Source: Verrucomicrobiia bacterium
GTDB lineage: Bacteria > Verrucomicrobiota > Verrucomicrobiae > Limisphaerales > UBA11358
Direction: 5' to 3'
Length of the DNA stretch: 14,010 nucleotides
Assembly (NCBI GenBank): GCA_030042375.1
Contig: JASHZU010000028.1
Location: 1 to 14,010 of the forward strand
Of this stretch, positions 1 to 9,357 are shown piece by piece. The notes under the pieces were generated by a model. It worked only from the letters and a program-made list of their open reading frames with translations, did no database searches and was not told the origin of the DNA. The first letter of the stretch is position 1. Each line of letters opens with the position of its first letter. The translations under genes were made by a program, and so were the position numbers.

Positions 1-40
1 AAATTGAACCTGGAACAATAGCCGTCGAATCACGGCAATT

Positions 41-3000
41 ATGGAGACCGACCGAATTTGTCCAAACTGCCGGAAGCCGCTGCCGCCGGACGTGCCGATG
101 GGGCTTTGCCCGGAATGCCTGATTAAATCGGGCTTCCCCACCGGAACGGAGCCGGGCGAGGGCGGCATGGGACGATTTGTGCCACCGTCGGTGGAGGAAA
201 TCGCCAGGCTCTTCCCACAGTTTGAAATTCTTGGCTTCATCGGCAAAGGGGGGATGGGTGCGGTTTACAAAGCCAGGCAGCCGGCGCTGGACCGGCTTGT
301 TGCGCTGAAAGTGCTGCCACCGGCGGTGGCGAATGACCCGGGTTTTGCCGAACGTTTTAATCGCGAGGCGCGCGCATTGGCACGGCTGAGCCATCCGAAC
401 ATCGTAGTGGTTTATGATTTTGGCACTGCCGGGGCGTTGAATTACCTCGTGATGGAGTTCGTGGACGGGACGAACCTGCGCGAGGTTGAACGGGCGGGAA
501 AATTATCGGCGGAACAAGCGCTGGCGATTGTGCCGCAAATCTGCGAAGCGCTGCAATTCGCGCACAACGAAGGAATCGTGCATCGCGATATCAAGCCGGA
601 AAATCTTTTGATTGATAAAAAGGGGCGGGTGAAAATCGCGGACTTCGGCATCGCTAAAATCCTGGATGTCCCGTCGGGCAAGGTTTCGTTGACGGGCGCG
701 AAAGACGTGGTGGGCACGCCGCATTACATGGCGCCGGAGCAGATTGAAAAGCCGCAGACGGTGGACCATCGGGCGGACATTTATTCGCTGGGCGTAGTTT
801 TTTATGAGATGCTCACGGGCGAATTGCCGCTGGGCAAATTCGCGCCGCCCTCGAAAAAAGTGCAGGTGGACGTGCGGCTGGATGAAGTGGTGCTGCATAC
901 GCTGGAGAAGGAACCGGAACGGCGTTACCAGCAGGCCAGCCAGATAAAGACGGACGTAGAGACGATTGCCGGAACTCCACCGCCGGTAATGGGAGCTCTC
1001 CCGGTCGCAGGCACGGCCCCATCGAGTTTTCCCGCGCCACTGACGGAGCGTGTGAGCGATAAAATCATTCTGCCGGCATTTTTACTCGCCTTCTTTTTCG
1101 GCATTTTTGGCGCGCACCGGTTCTATGTGGGCAAAATCTGGACCGGGATTTTGCAGCTGTTCACTTTTGGGGGGCTCGGCATTTGGGCGACGATTGATTG
1201 GATTCTCATCCTTTGCAAGGCATTCACGGATAAGCAGGGACGAAGGATTACGAACTGGTGGCATCCTAGCGTTGGCGCGGCCAAACCACCCGCGCCGCCC
1301 AAATCGCCCGTTCCTCCCAAAACAGACAGCGCTCCTTCTAGCGGGAGTAATGCAATAATTGTCGCGCCGGCAGTGGCGCTCATGGCCGCGGGTTGCCTGA
1401 AATTATTTTTTGCCCTGATGACACTTCTTTTCAACCAATTTGGCGGAAGAGTTGGGCCGTTGAATTCCGCATTTGGACATATCGGATTTCCGGTTTGGGG
1501 GTTCTACACCAGTTTCACAACGGTAGTGTTCTCAGTGATTCCCGCGCTGGTCATTATCTATGGCGCGGTGGAAATGATGCGGATACGCAGCTATGGATGG
1601 GCAGTGGCTGCGACGATTGTGGCGATTGCGTTTTGTAATATTATCGGGCTTCCGGCGGGAATCTGGGCACTGATTGTTCTCTTGCAGCGGGGCGTTCGGG
1701 AAACCTTCGCCAATCAGCAAACGACGGTGGCTACCGAAACCTGGCCATGGATTTTGGGAGCGGTGGCCGTATTCTGCCTGCTGTTTGTCTTGATGATAAG
1801 TCTTTTCGCCTTTTTGTTTGAAGCGACTCACGTTATCCCCCTCGCCTCGCTGGCAAATGTTCACGTGACCCGGGCGCAACCGCCGCCATCCCAGCCGCTC
1901 AAAAGTTTGCAAGCCCTCGACAAGGCAAAGGCGGAGCTTCATCACGTGGAAGCACAATACCAGAAAGGTTTGGCAACCGCGATGGATGTGCAATTGGCCA
2001 AGGACAAAGTGCAGCTTCTGGAGGCGCAACGCATGATCGTGCTGCAAACGCCGGGTTACCAGGACGGCCACGTCACGTACGAAGCTTATCAACAGGACTT
2101 AAACGACCTGACTAATGCCCAGGCAAAATTGATTGCAGATGAAGCAACCATGCAAAATACGAATGCCCAGGCGCCGGCAATTATCAATACGACCGTGCCA
2201 TTGGTCTTAAATGGAACGTCCTCATTAAATATCATTAACCAAACGAACACAGCCGGAAGCAATGTGACCCTTGCGGTCGCGGCCAATGGAACGACGCCGT
2301 TGGCATACCAATGGCAGTTCAATGGGGCCAATCAAGGAACAGCTATCGTTTCCAACAGCACTGATAACACAAATATTGTCTTAACCAAATATCCCGAACC
2401 GATAGAAAAAGTTCATTATGGGCCTGTCGTAGTCTCGCCAGACAACTCCTGGTCGATGTCAGCTGGCGTGAGTTATGAGTACGATGTTGGAGACGCGACT
2501 GATTACTCCAAATCATTTACGGTTGAACCGGACGGAAAATTGACGATAAACGTGGACCGGGGCGATGTGCATATTACCGGTTCTGACGAATCAACGGTCG
2601 TAATCCGGGTGCAACGCGAGGTCAGCAATGCGAGTGATTCTGATGCTGCCGAAATTTTGAAAGAAGAACATGTCATTCTGGAACAGGATCAGAATGGCGT
2701 TTCCATCACCGCCCAAAATCCTCCGAGCCTTACTGGGTTTTTTGGCAACAAACCCAATTTGAATGTTCATTATGAGATCACAGTGCCGCGAAAATTTGAA
2801 CCGCAAGTGGAAACGACCGGCGGCGATGTGGACATCGCCCGCCTAGAAAACGATGTGCATCTCAAGACCATGGGCGGCAAATTGGATTGCCAGGACATCG
2901 GCGGAGACGTGGACGGATATACCGTGGGCGGTGATATTCACGCCACGGGCTGCAAAGGCGGGCTGCGGTTGGAGACGATGGGCGGCAATATAAATGTCGA

Positions 3001-3304
3001 AGAATTTACCGGCCCGGCCATTCATGCGACCACGCAAGGCGGCTCGATCTCCACCGATTTCGCCGCCGCGCCGACGGCAGATTGCGAGCTTCATACCACC
3101 GGCGGCAATGTCACTGCCCGGATGCCGGAAACCGCCGCGGTCACTTTTGACGCCCAAACGGATGGAGGTTCCATCAGCACGGATTTTCCGGTGCAGCCGG
3201 AAAGCCATTTTGCCAACGACACGCTTAAAGGATCCATTAACGGCGGCGGCCCAACGTTGGCAATGGAAACCTTGGGCGGAAACATCGAAGTATCGAAGCG
3301 ATAG
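41..3304 (+). CDS. Membrane Ser/Thr protein kinase with TM2 domain and extracytoplasmic Gly-Gly repeat (DUF4097-like) domain
   Basis: A 1087-residue Hanks-type kinase. Residues 7-26 form a CxxC...CxxC ribbon (C7, C10, C23, C26). The kinase domain spans about 61-310: glycine loop GKGGMG at 68-73, ATP-binding K90, catalytic HRDIKPEN with D183, DFG with D201, and APE at 231-233, so it should be active. A TM2 domain follows (about 340-405), then a Pro-rich linker and about four hydrophobic segments (436-600). After the last one come a helical stretch resembling part of a TolC-type efflux protein (about 617-670), an incomplete Ig-like strand pattern (about 731-787) and, from about 828, a beta-rich domain with repeated GG turns like DUF4097 proteins. 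Kinase inside and repeats outside is inferred. It probably phosphorylates cytoplasmic proteins in response to an envelope cue; substrate unknown. No clear Shine-Dalgarno precedes the ATG. It converges on the phosphorelay operon with 6 bases between the stop codons. Confidence 0.9.
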   Translation: METDRICPNCRKPLPPDVPMGLCPECLIKSGFPTGTEPGEGGMGRFVPPSVEEIARLFPQFEILGFIGKGGMGAVYKARQPALDRLVALKVLPPAVANDPGFAERFNREARALARLSHPNIVVVYDFGTAGALNYLVMEFVDGTNLREVERAGKLSAEQALAIVPQICEALQFAHNEGIVHRDIKPENLLIDKKGRVKIADFGIAKILDVPSGKVSLTGAKDVVGTPHYMAPEQIEKPQTVDHRADIYSLGVVFYEMLTGELPLGKFAPPSKKVQVDVRLDEVVLHTLEKEPERRYQQASQIKTDVETIAGTPPPVMGALPVAGTAPSSFPAPLTERVSDKIILPAFLLAFFFGIFGAHRFYVGKIWTGILQLFTFGGLGIWATIDWILILCKAFTDKQGRRITNWWHPSVGAAKPPAPPKSPVPPKTDSAPSSGSNAIIVAPAVALMAAGCLKLFFALMTLLFNQFGGRVGPLNSAFGHIGFPVWGFYTSFTTVVFSVIPALVIIYGAVEMMRIRSYGWAVAATIVAIAFCNIIGLPAGIWALIVLLQRGVRETFANQQTTVATETWPWILGAVAVFCLLFVLMISLFAFLFEATHVIPLASLANVHVTRAQPPPSQPLKSLQALDKAKAELHHVEAQYQKGLATAMDVQLAKDKVQLLEAQRMIVLQTPGYQDGHVTYEAYQQDLNDLTNAQAKLIADEATMQNTNAQAPAIINTTVPLVLNGTSSLNIINQTNTAGSNVTLAVAANGTTPLAYQWQFNGANQGTAIVSNSTDNTNIVLTKYPEPIEKVHYGPVVVSPDNSWSMSAGVSYEYDVGDATDYSKSFTVEPDGKLTINVDRGDVHITGSDESTVVIRVQREVSNASDSDAAEILKEEHVILEQDQNGVSITAQNPPSLTGFFGNKPNLNVHYEITVPRKFEPQVETTGGDVDIARLENDVHLKTMGGKLDCQDIGGDVDGYTVGGDIHATGCKGGLRLETMGGNINVEEFTGPAIHATTQGGSISTDFAAAPTADCELHTTGGNVTARMPETAAVTFDAQTDGGSISTDFPVQPESHFANDTLKGSINGGGPTLAMETLGGNIEVSKR
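2816..3290 (+). repeat. Coding repeat array: about ten x-Gly-Gly-[D/K/N/S]-[V/I/L] turns in the kinase C-terminus
   Basis: The reading frame repeats a short turn: TGGDVD, MGGKLD, IGGDVD, VGGDIH, MGGNIN, QGGSIS, TGGNVT, DGGSIS, a degenerate LKGSIN and LGGNIE. Spacing is mostly 16-22 residues, with two copies about 9 apart. The segment TxGGSISTDF occurs twice (around 3034 and 3158). Regular GG turns between short beta strands suggest a stacked beta-solenoid, as in DUF4097-type domains. The repeat lies in the protein; at DNA level the copies differ at many positions. Confidence 0.75.
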
Positions 3305-3310
3305 CGCCCT

Positions 3311-5269
3311 TCACGCAGCCAGGTTGGAGCCAGAGGACGTGTCGAGCGTGTCGCGAATGAGTTTGGCAGCGGCGTCAGGGAGATACGGTTTCGGGAGAAA
3401 AACTGTTTCGTCGCCGCCCCAGTCTTTGCCGGCCATGGCGGCATTAAAGCCGCTGGTGAAAATCACTTTGAGGTTGGGCTTTCGCTTTTTGAGTTCGAGG
3501 GCCAGTTCGCGTCCGGTCATGCCGCCGGGCATGATGATGTCGGTCAGGAGCAAATCAATACGGCCCTCGTGCTGTTCCCAAACGCGCAAGGCGTCGCTGC
3601 CGGACGTCGCGGTCAAAATTTTATATTGGTACTGGGCCAGGACGTGCTGCATGAGTTCGAGCAGGGCGTTTTCATCCTCCGCCAGGAGAATGGTTTCCTT
3701 GCCGCCGCGAACACTCGGGGATTGGGGCGTGGAGGCAGGCGTGGGGGCGTTGACGGTTTGATCCGAAGCGGGCAAATAGATTTTAAAAGTAGCGCCGGCC
3801 CCGATTTCGCTTTGGACTTCGATCCATCCGTGATGTTGTTTGACAACGGCATAGACGGTGGCCAGGCCCAAGCCGGTCCCTTTGCCGACTTCCTTGGTCG
3901 TAAAGAACGGCTCAAAAATCCGGCGAATCAGCGACGGCTCGATGCCACAACCGGTATCCGTGACGGTGAGGCAAACAAAACGGCCGAGCCGTCCCTCGGG
4001 ATGGCGACGCACGGAAACGACGTCCAAATCAACTGCGGAGGTTTTAATCATCAGCTTGCCGCCGCTGGGCATGGCGTCACGGGAATTAATGGCCAGGTTC
4101 ATGATGATTTGTTCCACGAGCGCGGTGTCGGCGGCGATATGCGGCAGTTGCGCGCCGTAATGCGTCTCCAGCGTGATATGGCTGCCGAGCATCCTGGGAA
4201 GGAGGGATTCGAGATTGTGAAGCACGGAGTTAAGGTCGAGGATTTTGGTGCGGTAAATCTGTTTGCGGCTGAATGCGAGCAAGTGCCGGATGAAACCGGC
4301 GGCGCGTTCGGAAGCGGCGGCAATTTGGGATGCCGATTTGGCGGCGAGGGAATCCGGCTGCGCGCCGCTCTGCAACAGCCCGGCATGCCCCTGGATAATC
4401 GTCAGGACATTGTTGATGTCGTGCGCCACGCCGGCGGCGAGCTGCCCAAGTGAATCCATTTTTTGCGACTGGCGCAATTGCGTCTCCAGCGCGAGGCGCT
4501 GGGTCACGTCTTCTACGGCCACAATCATGCCATCGATGCGCCCTTCGGTATTGAAGAGCGGCGTGGCATTGGTGGAAAGCACCGCGCGCTGGCCCTCGGG
4601 AAATTCAATGACATGGTGGAGATCCAAAGCCGGTTCGCCAGACACCAGCACATTTTTCAAAAGGGAAACCTGGCCGGAAACGGGGTTGCCGTCGAGGTCG
4701 GCAACGCGCCAAGTCAGGACATTGGCGGTTTCCCCGGAATATTTGGCGAGTTGGAGGACGTCCCGGGCGCGGGGATTGGCAAAGGTGATTTTTCCCTCGC
4801 AGTCCGTCACCACGATGCCCGACGGGCTGGTTTCCATAATACGGCTGATGAAATCGCGTTCCTGGCGGAGGGTTTCCTGGGCGCGCTTGCGTTCGATCGC
4901 ATACCGGATGGAGCGCTCCAGGCCATCGGCGGAAAGCCGGCCTTTGACCAAGTAATCCGCCGCGCCGGCCCGCATGGCTTCCAGGTCAATTTCCTGGTCG
5001 CCCTGCCCCGTCAGCAGGATCATGGGCGGACGGCCCTTGAAAGCTTGTGATTCGCGCAACAACTCGAGGCCGGTGCGCTCGCCCAGGCGATAATCCAGGA
5101 GGCAAAGATCGTGCTCGCCTTTTTTGACGGCCGCCAGGCCGTCTTCGTAATTATTGACCCAATCGAGTTGATGCCGGCGGTCGCGGATTTTTTGAAGCAA
5201 ATCGCGCGTGATGAGAAAATCATCTTCATCATCGTCCACAAGCAGGACTTTTATGGGGCCGGCGGGCAT
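3311..5269 (-). CDS. Hybrid sensor histidine kinase, REC-PAS-HisKA-HATPase-REC
   Basis: A 652-residue cytoplasmic phosphorelay protein with no membrane segment or signal peptide. The N-terminal receiver (about 5-125) has acidic pocket DDDED at 12-16, phospho-acceptor D59, T87 and K109. A PAS domain covers about 140-258. The dimerisation/phosphotransfer helix carries H283 in GVAHDINN. The ATPase has N391/N395, the DTGCGI box from D438 and the GKGTGLGL loop at 462-469. A Pro/Ser linker leads to a second receiver (about 525-645) with D577 in the LLTDIIMP strand and a KPY motif. A receiver at both ends lets it accept phosphate from an upstream kinase and keep it on its own C-terminal receiver. 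No DNA-binding output is present. The start lies 5 bases after the response regulator stop, so the two are surely cotranscribed. The Shine-Dalgarno is weak; ATG 5269 fits because the receiver begins at residue 6. Confidence 0.93.
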   Translation of the reverse strand: MPAGPIKVLLVDDDEDDFLITRDLLQKIRDRRHQLDWVNNYEDGLAAVKKGEHDLCLLDYRLGERTGLELLRESQAFKGRPPMILLTGQGDQEIDLEAMRAGAADYLVKGRLSADGLERSIRYAIERKRAQETLRQERDFISRIMETSPSGIVVTDCEGKITFANPRARDVLQLAKYSGETANVLTWRVADLDGNPVSGQVSLLKNVLVSGEPALDLHHVIEFPEGQRAVLSTNATPLFNTEGRIDGMIVAVEDVTQRLALETQLRQSQKMDSLGQLAAGVAHDINNVLTIIQGHAGLLQSGAQPDSLAAKSASQIAAASERAAGFIRHLLAFSRKQIYRTKILDLNSVLHNLESLLPRMLGSHITLETHYGAQLPHIAADTALVEQIIMNLAINSRDAMPSGGKLMIKTSAVDLDVVSVRRHPEGRLGRFVCLTVTDTGCGIEPSLIRRIFEPFFTTKEVGKGTGLGLATVYAVVKQHHGWIEVQSEIGAGATFKIYLPASDQTVNAPTPASTPQSPSVRGGKETILLAEDENALLELMQHVLAQYQYKILTATSGSDALRVWEQHEGRIDLLLTDIIMPGGMTGRELALELKKRKPNLKVIFTSGFNAAMAGKDWGGDETVFLPKPYLPDAAAKLIRDTLDTSSGSNLAA

Positions 5270-5274
5270 ACTGT

Positions 5275-5712
5275 TCAGTTTTCATCCGGCGGCAGTTCGA
5301 CCACCTCGAACCAGTAACGCCCGAGGACTTTGATAAGTTCAACCAGTGATTTGAAGGTGACCGGCTTGGTGACGTAGGAATTCACTCCCAAATCGTAACT
5401 GCGGAGGATGTCTTCCTCGGCCTTGGAGGTGGTCAGTACGACGATAGGGATGCGGCGCAACTCGGGATCGGCCTTGATTTCCTTGAGGGCTTCGCGCCCG
5501 TCTTTGCGGGGCATATTGAGGTCCAACAGGATTAGCCCGGGCAGAGGCTCGTCGCGGAGGGATTCGTATTTGTCGCGACGGCGCAAATAATCCATGAGCT
5601 CCTCGCCGTCTTCCACGGTGTGAAAGTCATTCGCCAGGCGGTTTTCCATGAACGCATCCTGGGTGAGCTTGCGATCGTCCGGGTCGTCATCGGCGAGGAC
5701 TATAGTTATCAT
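5275..5712 (-). CDS. Single-domain response regulator, Rcp1-like
   Basis: A receiver-only protein of 145 residues from the ATG at 5712: acidic pocket DDD at 8-10, phospho-acceptor D64 in LILLDLNMP, T94/T95 and K116 in VTKPV. The insertion between the early helix and the D64 strand and the 'LNMPRKDGREAL' wording are typical of the Rcp1 group, which partners phytochrome-type kinases. An ATG six codons upstream (5730) is in frame, but a strong AAGGAAGG sequence lies between the two ATGs, so the inner one is preferred. It sits between two histidine kinases and, having no output domain, most likely shuttles phosphate from the PAS kinase (5743-7080) to the hybrid kinase (3311-5269); the direction of flow is inferred. 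Confidence 0.94.
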   Translation of the reverse strand: MITIVLADDDPDDRKLTQDAFMENRLANDFHTVEDGEELMDYLRRRDKYESLRDEPLPGLILLDLNMPRKDGREALKEIKADPELRRIPIVVLTTSKAEEDILRSYDLGVNSYVTKPVTFKSLVELIKVLGRYWFEVVELPPDEN

Positions 5713-5714
5713 TT

Positions 5715-5724
5715 TTCCTTCCTT
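5715..5724 (-). promoter_or_regulatory. Strong Shine-Dalgarno deciding the response regulator start
   Basis: On the minus strand this reads AAGGAAGGAA, ending two bases before the ATG at 5712. It lies inside the possible longer reading frame from 5730 and is one of the few clear purine-rich ribosome sites in the window, so it supports the shorter protein. The upstream kinase ends 30 bases before the ATG, which leaves room for this site. Confidence 0.7.
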
Positions 5725-5742
5725 TTTCATATTTGTATTTGG

Positions 5743-7080
<1,338 letters not shown>

Positions 7081-7200
7081 ACGTGCTTCGGAAAAGATAA
7101 GCAGATTAAATGCCTTTTTTGGGTGGATGGCTGATATTTAAAGGTTATTTGACAGGCAGCAGGATTTAGCTCTAAAAAGCCTTGTAAAATGGCCTTCTGC

Positions 7201-7219
7201 CTACCCAAAATAGGGGTAG
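7201..7219. promoter_or_regulatory. Inverted repeat CTACCC-7-GGGTAG upstream of the phosphorelay operon
   Basis: A perfect 6-base dyad (ctaccc at 7201-7206, gggtag at 7214-7219) with an AT-rich 7-base centre, about 120 bases upstream of the kinase start at 7080. No T-run follows on either strand, so it does not read as a terminator. The half-sites on the two strands are TACCCAA and TACCCCT; the latter fits the TACYYMT heptamer known for NarL-type regulators. An operator role is inferred. Confidence 0.4.
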
Positions 7220-7237
7220 CAAAGGGGCGGATTTTAA

Positions 7238-7254
7238 GGCAATTTTTAGACCAG
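7238..7254 (-). promoter_or_regulatory. Possible sigma-54-type -24/-12 element
   Basis: On the minus strand the 17 bases read CTGGTCTAAAAATTGCC. The GG (7252-7251) and GC (7240-7239) are 10 bases apart, with T before GG and TT before GC, as in YTGGCACGRNNNTTGCW. The middle CACG block is not matched. It points toward the histidine kinase gene, leaving a leader of about 150 bases. A chance match of this quality is quite possible. Confidence 0.22.
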
Positions 7255-7278
7255 TTACCCCTTTTTTACCACGGGTAA
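7255..7278. promoter_or_regulatory. Inverted repeat TTACCC-12-GGGTAA, second dyad of the operon leader
   Basis: ttaccc at 7255-7260 pairs with gggtaa at 7273-7278 around a T-rich centre. A nested perfect hairpin, ttacc-acg-ggtaa, occupies 7266-7278. It repeats the TACCC/GGGTA core of the dyad at 7201-7219, giving four matching half-sites within 78 bases. It could also lie in the 3' region of the beta-CASP gene ending at 7310, but no U-tract follows the hairpin in that direction. Confidence 0.38.
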
Positions 7279-7309
7279 GCCATTTTTGGGCACGGTCTGC
7301 CGGAAAGGA

Positions 7310-8704
7310 TTAAATCGCCATTACCTGCTTATATTCCGGCGCAAAGACTTCCGCGCGGGGTTTCATCGCGCGAAGGGTTTCAACATGGGCCAGACATTGG
7401 GATTCTTCACCATGGATGCAGATGACCTTCTTGATATTCCCGGAAATGCGCTGGACATAGCGTTTCAATTCATTCCGGTCAGCATGGCCTGAATACGAGT
7501 CAATCGAGGCGACTTTGGCGCGGACCGAGTACGGTTCGCCAAAAATGTTCACGGGATTTTGACCGGTCAGAATTTGCGCGCCCAGGGTATGCTCCGCGCA
7601 ATATCCGACAAACAGGATCAAATTATTGGCGAAGCCGATGTGGTTTTTCAAATGATGCCGGATACGCCCACCTTCGGCCATGCCCGAGGCGCTGATAATG
7701 ATCGCCGGCTCCTTCAAATCATTCAGTTTTTTGGACTGTTGGGCTTCACGAATATAAGTGAGCCTATCCATGCCAAAGGGGTTTTCCTTCTCATGCAAAA
7801 AATTATAAATGCGGTCGTTGAAACATTCGGGGTGGAGACGGTAAATTTCCGTGGCGTTCACGCTCAAGGGACTGTCCACAAAGATGGGTACTGCCGGCAA
7901 TTTGCCCGCGAGTGTGAGCTGGTGCAGGACATAGACAATCTGCTGTGTGCGGCCCACGGAGAAAGCGGGAATGATAACCTTGCCTTTTTGGTTGAGCGTT
8001 TCCGAAACGAGGCGGCGAATAGTTTCATCGGCATTGTCACGCGGGGTGTGGTCGCGGCCGGCGTAGGTGGATTCGATTTGCAAAATGTCCACGTTTTCGG
8101 TTGGCGCCGGGTCACGGAGGATTTCATCATTGCCGCGGCCCACATCGCCACTGAAAAGCCAGCGCAATCGCTTGCGCCCTTCGGCAATGTCCAAAATCAC
8201 CTGGGCGGAGCCCAGAATATGCCCTGCATCGCGAAACGTAACTGTCACGCCGTCCACCACCTGCACAGGACGCTCATAATTCACGGAGACAAATTGCTCG
8301 AGGACCTTTTCCGCATCGGCAATCGTGTAGAGCGGTTCAACGGGCGGGAGATTTTTTTTCGCGCGCAGTTTGGAAACGAACGCCGCGTCGTCCATTTGGA
8401 TTTTCGCCGAATCCACGAGCATGATGCTGGCCAGATCGCGGGTGGCGAAAGTGCAATAGATATTTCCGGTGAAACCCTGTTTGCGCAGGTTCGGCAAATT
8501 GCCCGCGTGGTCCATGTGCGCGTGGCTAAGGACGACAGCGTTTATTTGTTTGGGATCGAATGGAAAACAACAATTTCGGGCGGTTTCCTCATCGCGATGG
8601 CCCTGATATAGTCCACATTCCAGCAGAAGCCTTTTGCCATTAACCTCGAACAAATACATCGAGCCGGTGGTTGTTCGGGTGGCTCCGAGAAAATGGATGC
8701 GCAT
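7310..8704 (-). CDS. Metallo-beta-lactamase/beta-CASP family protein, probable RNA-processing nuclease
   Basis: A protein of 464 residues, the usual length of CPSF-like bacterial and archaeal beta-CASP enzymes. The metal site is visible: HAHMDH at 61-66, a later histidine in DAGHILGSA (about 162) and an aspartate in FSGDVGR (about 186). The beta-CASP part carries the SASGMAEGGR segment and the C-terminal SYSGHADR histidine. ECGLYQG at 29-35 corresponds to the usual DCGxxQG. Relatives are endo- or 5'-exoribonucleases, but many with this architecture are only annotated as MBL-fold hydrolases, so RNA as substrate is a family-based inference. No signal peptide, hence cytoplasmic. It lies 68 bases downstream of infA on the same strand and may share its transcript, which would suit a translation/RNA-turnover pairing. 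The ATG at 8704 begins directly with the first core strand. Confidence 0.9.
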   Translation of the reverse strand: MRIHFLGATRTTTGSMYLFEVNGKRLLLECGLYQGHRDEETARNCCFPFDPKQINAVVLSHAHMDHAGNLPNLRKQGFTGNIYCTFATRDLASIMLVDSAKIQMDDAAFVSKLRAKKNLPPVEPLYTIADAEKVLEQFVSVNYERPVQVVDGVTVTFRDAGHILGSAQVILDIAEGRKRLRWLFSGDVGRGNDEILRDPAPTENVDILQIESTYAGRDHTPRDNADETIRRLVSETLNQKGKVIIPAFSVGRTQQIVYVLHQLTLAGKLPAVPIFVDSPLSVNATEIYRLHPECFNDRIYNFLHEKENPFGMDRLTYIREAQQSKKLNDLKEPAIIISASGMAEGGRIRHHLKNHIGFANNLILFVGYCAEHTLGAQILTGQNPVNIFGEPYSVRAKVASIDSYSGHADRNELKRYVQRISGNIKKVICIHGEESQCLAHVETLRAMKPRAEVFAPEYKQVMAI

Positions 8705-8772
8705 GGCTCAGGATTATTTATTTCCCGGCATCAGGAAATGGCGGAACAGTCCCTGATTCCATATGCCCGGTT

Positions 8773-8991
8773 TCATGGATGGCGATAAATGATGCGGGCT
8801 TTGTTGAGGTCGTAGGGAGACATTTCGACGTTGACTTTGTCACCCACGGAGATGCGGATGAAATTTTTCCGCATTTTGCCCGAAATATGGGCCAGGACCT
8901 CATGTCCATTGGACAGCGCCACACGGAACATCGTGCCGGGCAATACCTGTGTTACATTTCCGGTCAGTTCGATTGGTTCTTCTTTTGGCAC
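8773..8991 (-). CDS. infA: Translation initiation factor IF-1
   Basis: A 72-residue S1/OB-fold protein, exactly the normal IF-1 length. The sequence shows [28 protein letters not shown] and the VGDKV...[10 protein letters not shown] block that define the family. It binds the 30S A site and acts with IF-2 and IF-3 during initiation. The start is a GTG at 8991: the frame upstream of it contains no ATG, and starting there lines up with the MxKE beginning of other IF-1 proteins. No good Shine-Dalgarno is seen; the nearest AGG is about 14 bases away. An out-of-frame ATG at 9020 opens a short overlapping frame. The gene is divergent from the small membrane-protein pair and upstream of the beta-CASP gene. 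Confidence 0.96.
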   Translation of the reverse strand: MPKEEPIELTGNVTQVLPGTMFRVALSNGHEVLAHISGKMRKNFIRISVGDKVNVEMSPYDLNKARIIYRHP

Positions 8992-9059
8992 GATGTTGTT
9001 GAGCCTGCTAGTGTTGCCATTTTGTAACCAAAAATCAATTTATTTCGCGGAAAAAACGA

Positions 9060-9088
9060 TTGGACTTTTGGTGCAGTTCCGCTACACT
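9060..9088 (+). promoter_or_regulatory. Sigma-70-type promoter TTGGAC-17-TACACT
   Basis: TTGGAC (9060-9065) and TACACT (9083-9088) are separated by the optimal 17 bases; each hexamer matches the consensus at 4 of 6 positions or better. Transcription would start near 9095, only about four bases before the ATG at 9099. It sits in the divergent region between infA and the small-protein pair and fires toward the pair. Confidence 0.55.
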
Positions 9089-9098
9089 GCCGCCCACC

Positions 9099-9353
9099 AT
9101 GAAAAATGATACGTTAAACGGCGTCCTGACCTTTGTGTTAGGAGTGTTCGTTGTGCTGGGTGTGTATTTCGCCTTGAGAGTGGTTTTTCTCAGCCATGAT
9201 TCCCGCATGCTGCAGAGCCAGATGCTTTTTGCCGGCACTCAATTGAAGCAAGCCAGCGCCTTGGCCGCCGACACCGCGGCTTACAACCAAAAGTATCCCA
9301 GCCCCGAGTTAACGCGTCTTCTTCAGTCTTTACAACCTCCTTCCAGCCGCTAA
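9099..9353 (+). CDS. Small single-pass membrane protein of unknown function
   Basis: Predicted 84 residues from the ATG at 9099; an in-frame ATG at 9060 overlaps the likely -35 box and adds a non-hydrophobic tail, so it is not used here. Residues about 8-32 form one hydrophobic helix (VLTFVLGVFVVLGVYFAL), followed by a charged SHDSR and a soluble C-terminus of about 50 residues rich in Gln and Ala, ending in a Pro-rich tail. I do not recognise a family. The next gene starts 4 bases after its stop and has the same layout (one helix, Gln/Asn-rich tail with a Tyr-Ala-x-x-x-x-Pro type stretch), so the two probably form a functional pair. Coding status is supported by the promoter, the tight spacing and the membrane helix. 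Confidence 0.65.
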   Translation: MKNDTLNGVLTFVLGVFVVLGVYFALRVVFLSHDSRMLQSQMLFAGTQLKQASALAADTAAYNQKYPSPELTRLLQSLQPPSSR

Positions 9354-9357
9354 AGCC

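Noticed and set aside
3569..4453. Plus-strand frame of 294 codons opposite the hybrid kinase
   Set aside because: It is antisense to conserved HisKA and ATPase motifs and shows no domain of its own.
7255..7278. Hairpin considered as a terminator for the beta-CASP gene
   Set aside because: On the minus strand the stem is followed by CTGG rather than a U-tract, and the A-run lies inside the loop or after the nested stem.
7559..8611. Long plus-strand open frame (350 codons) opposite the beta-CASP gene
   Set aside because: It is antisense to a gene with intact metal-binding motifs, and its translation shows no recognisable domain; it arises from codon bias.
8730..8757. Inverted repeat ATCAGG-16-CCTGAT between infA and the beta-CASP gene
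   Set aside because: The stem is only 6 bases with a long loop and no T-run, too weak to call a terminator or operator.
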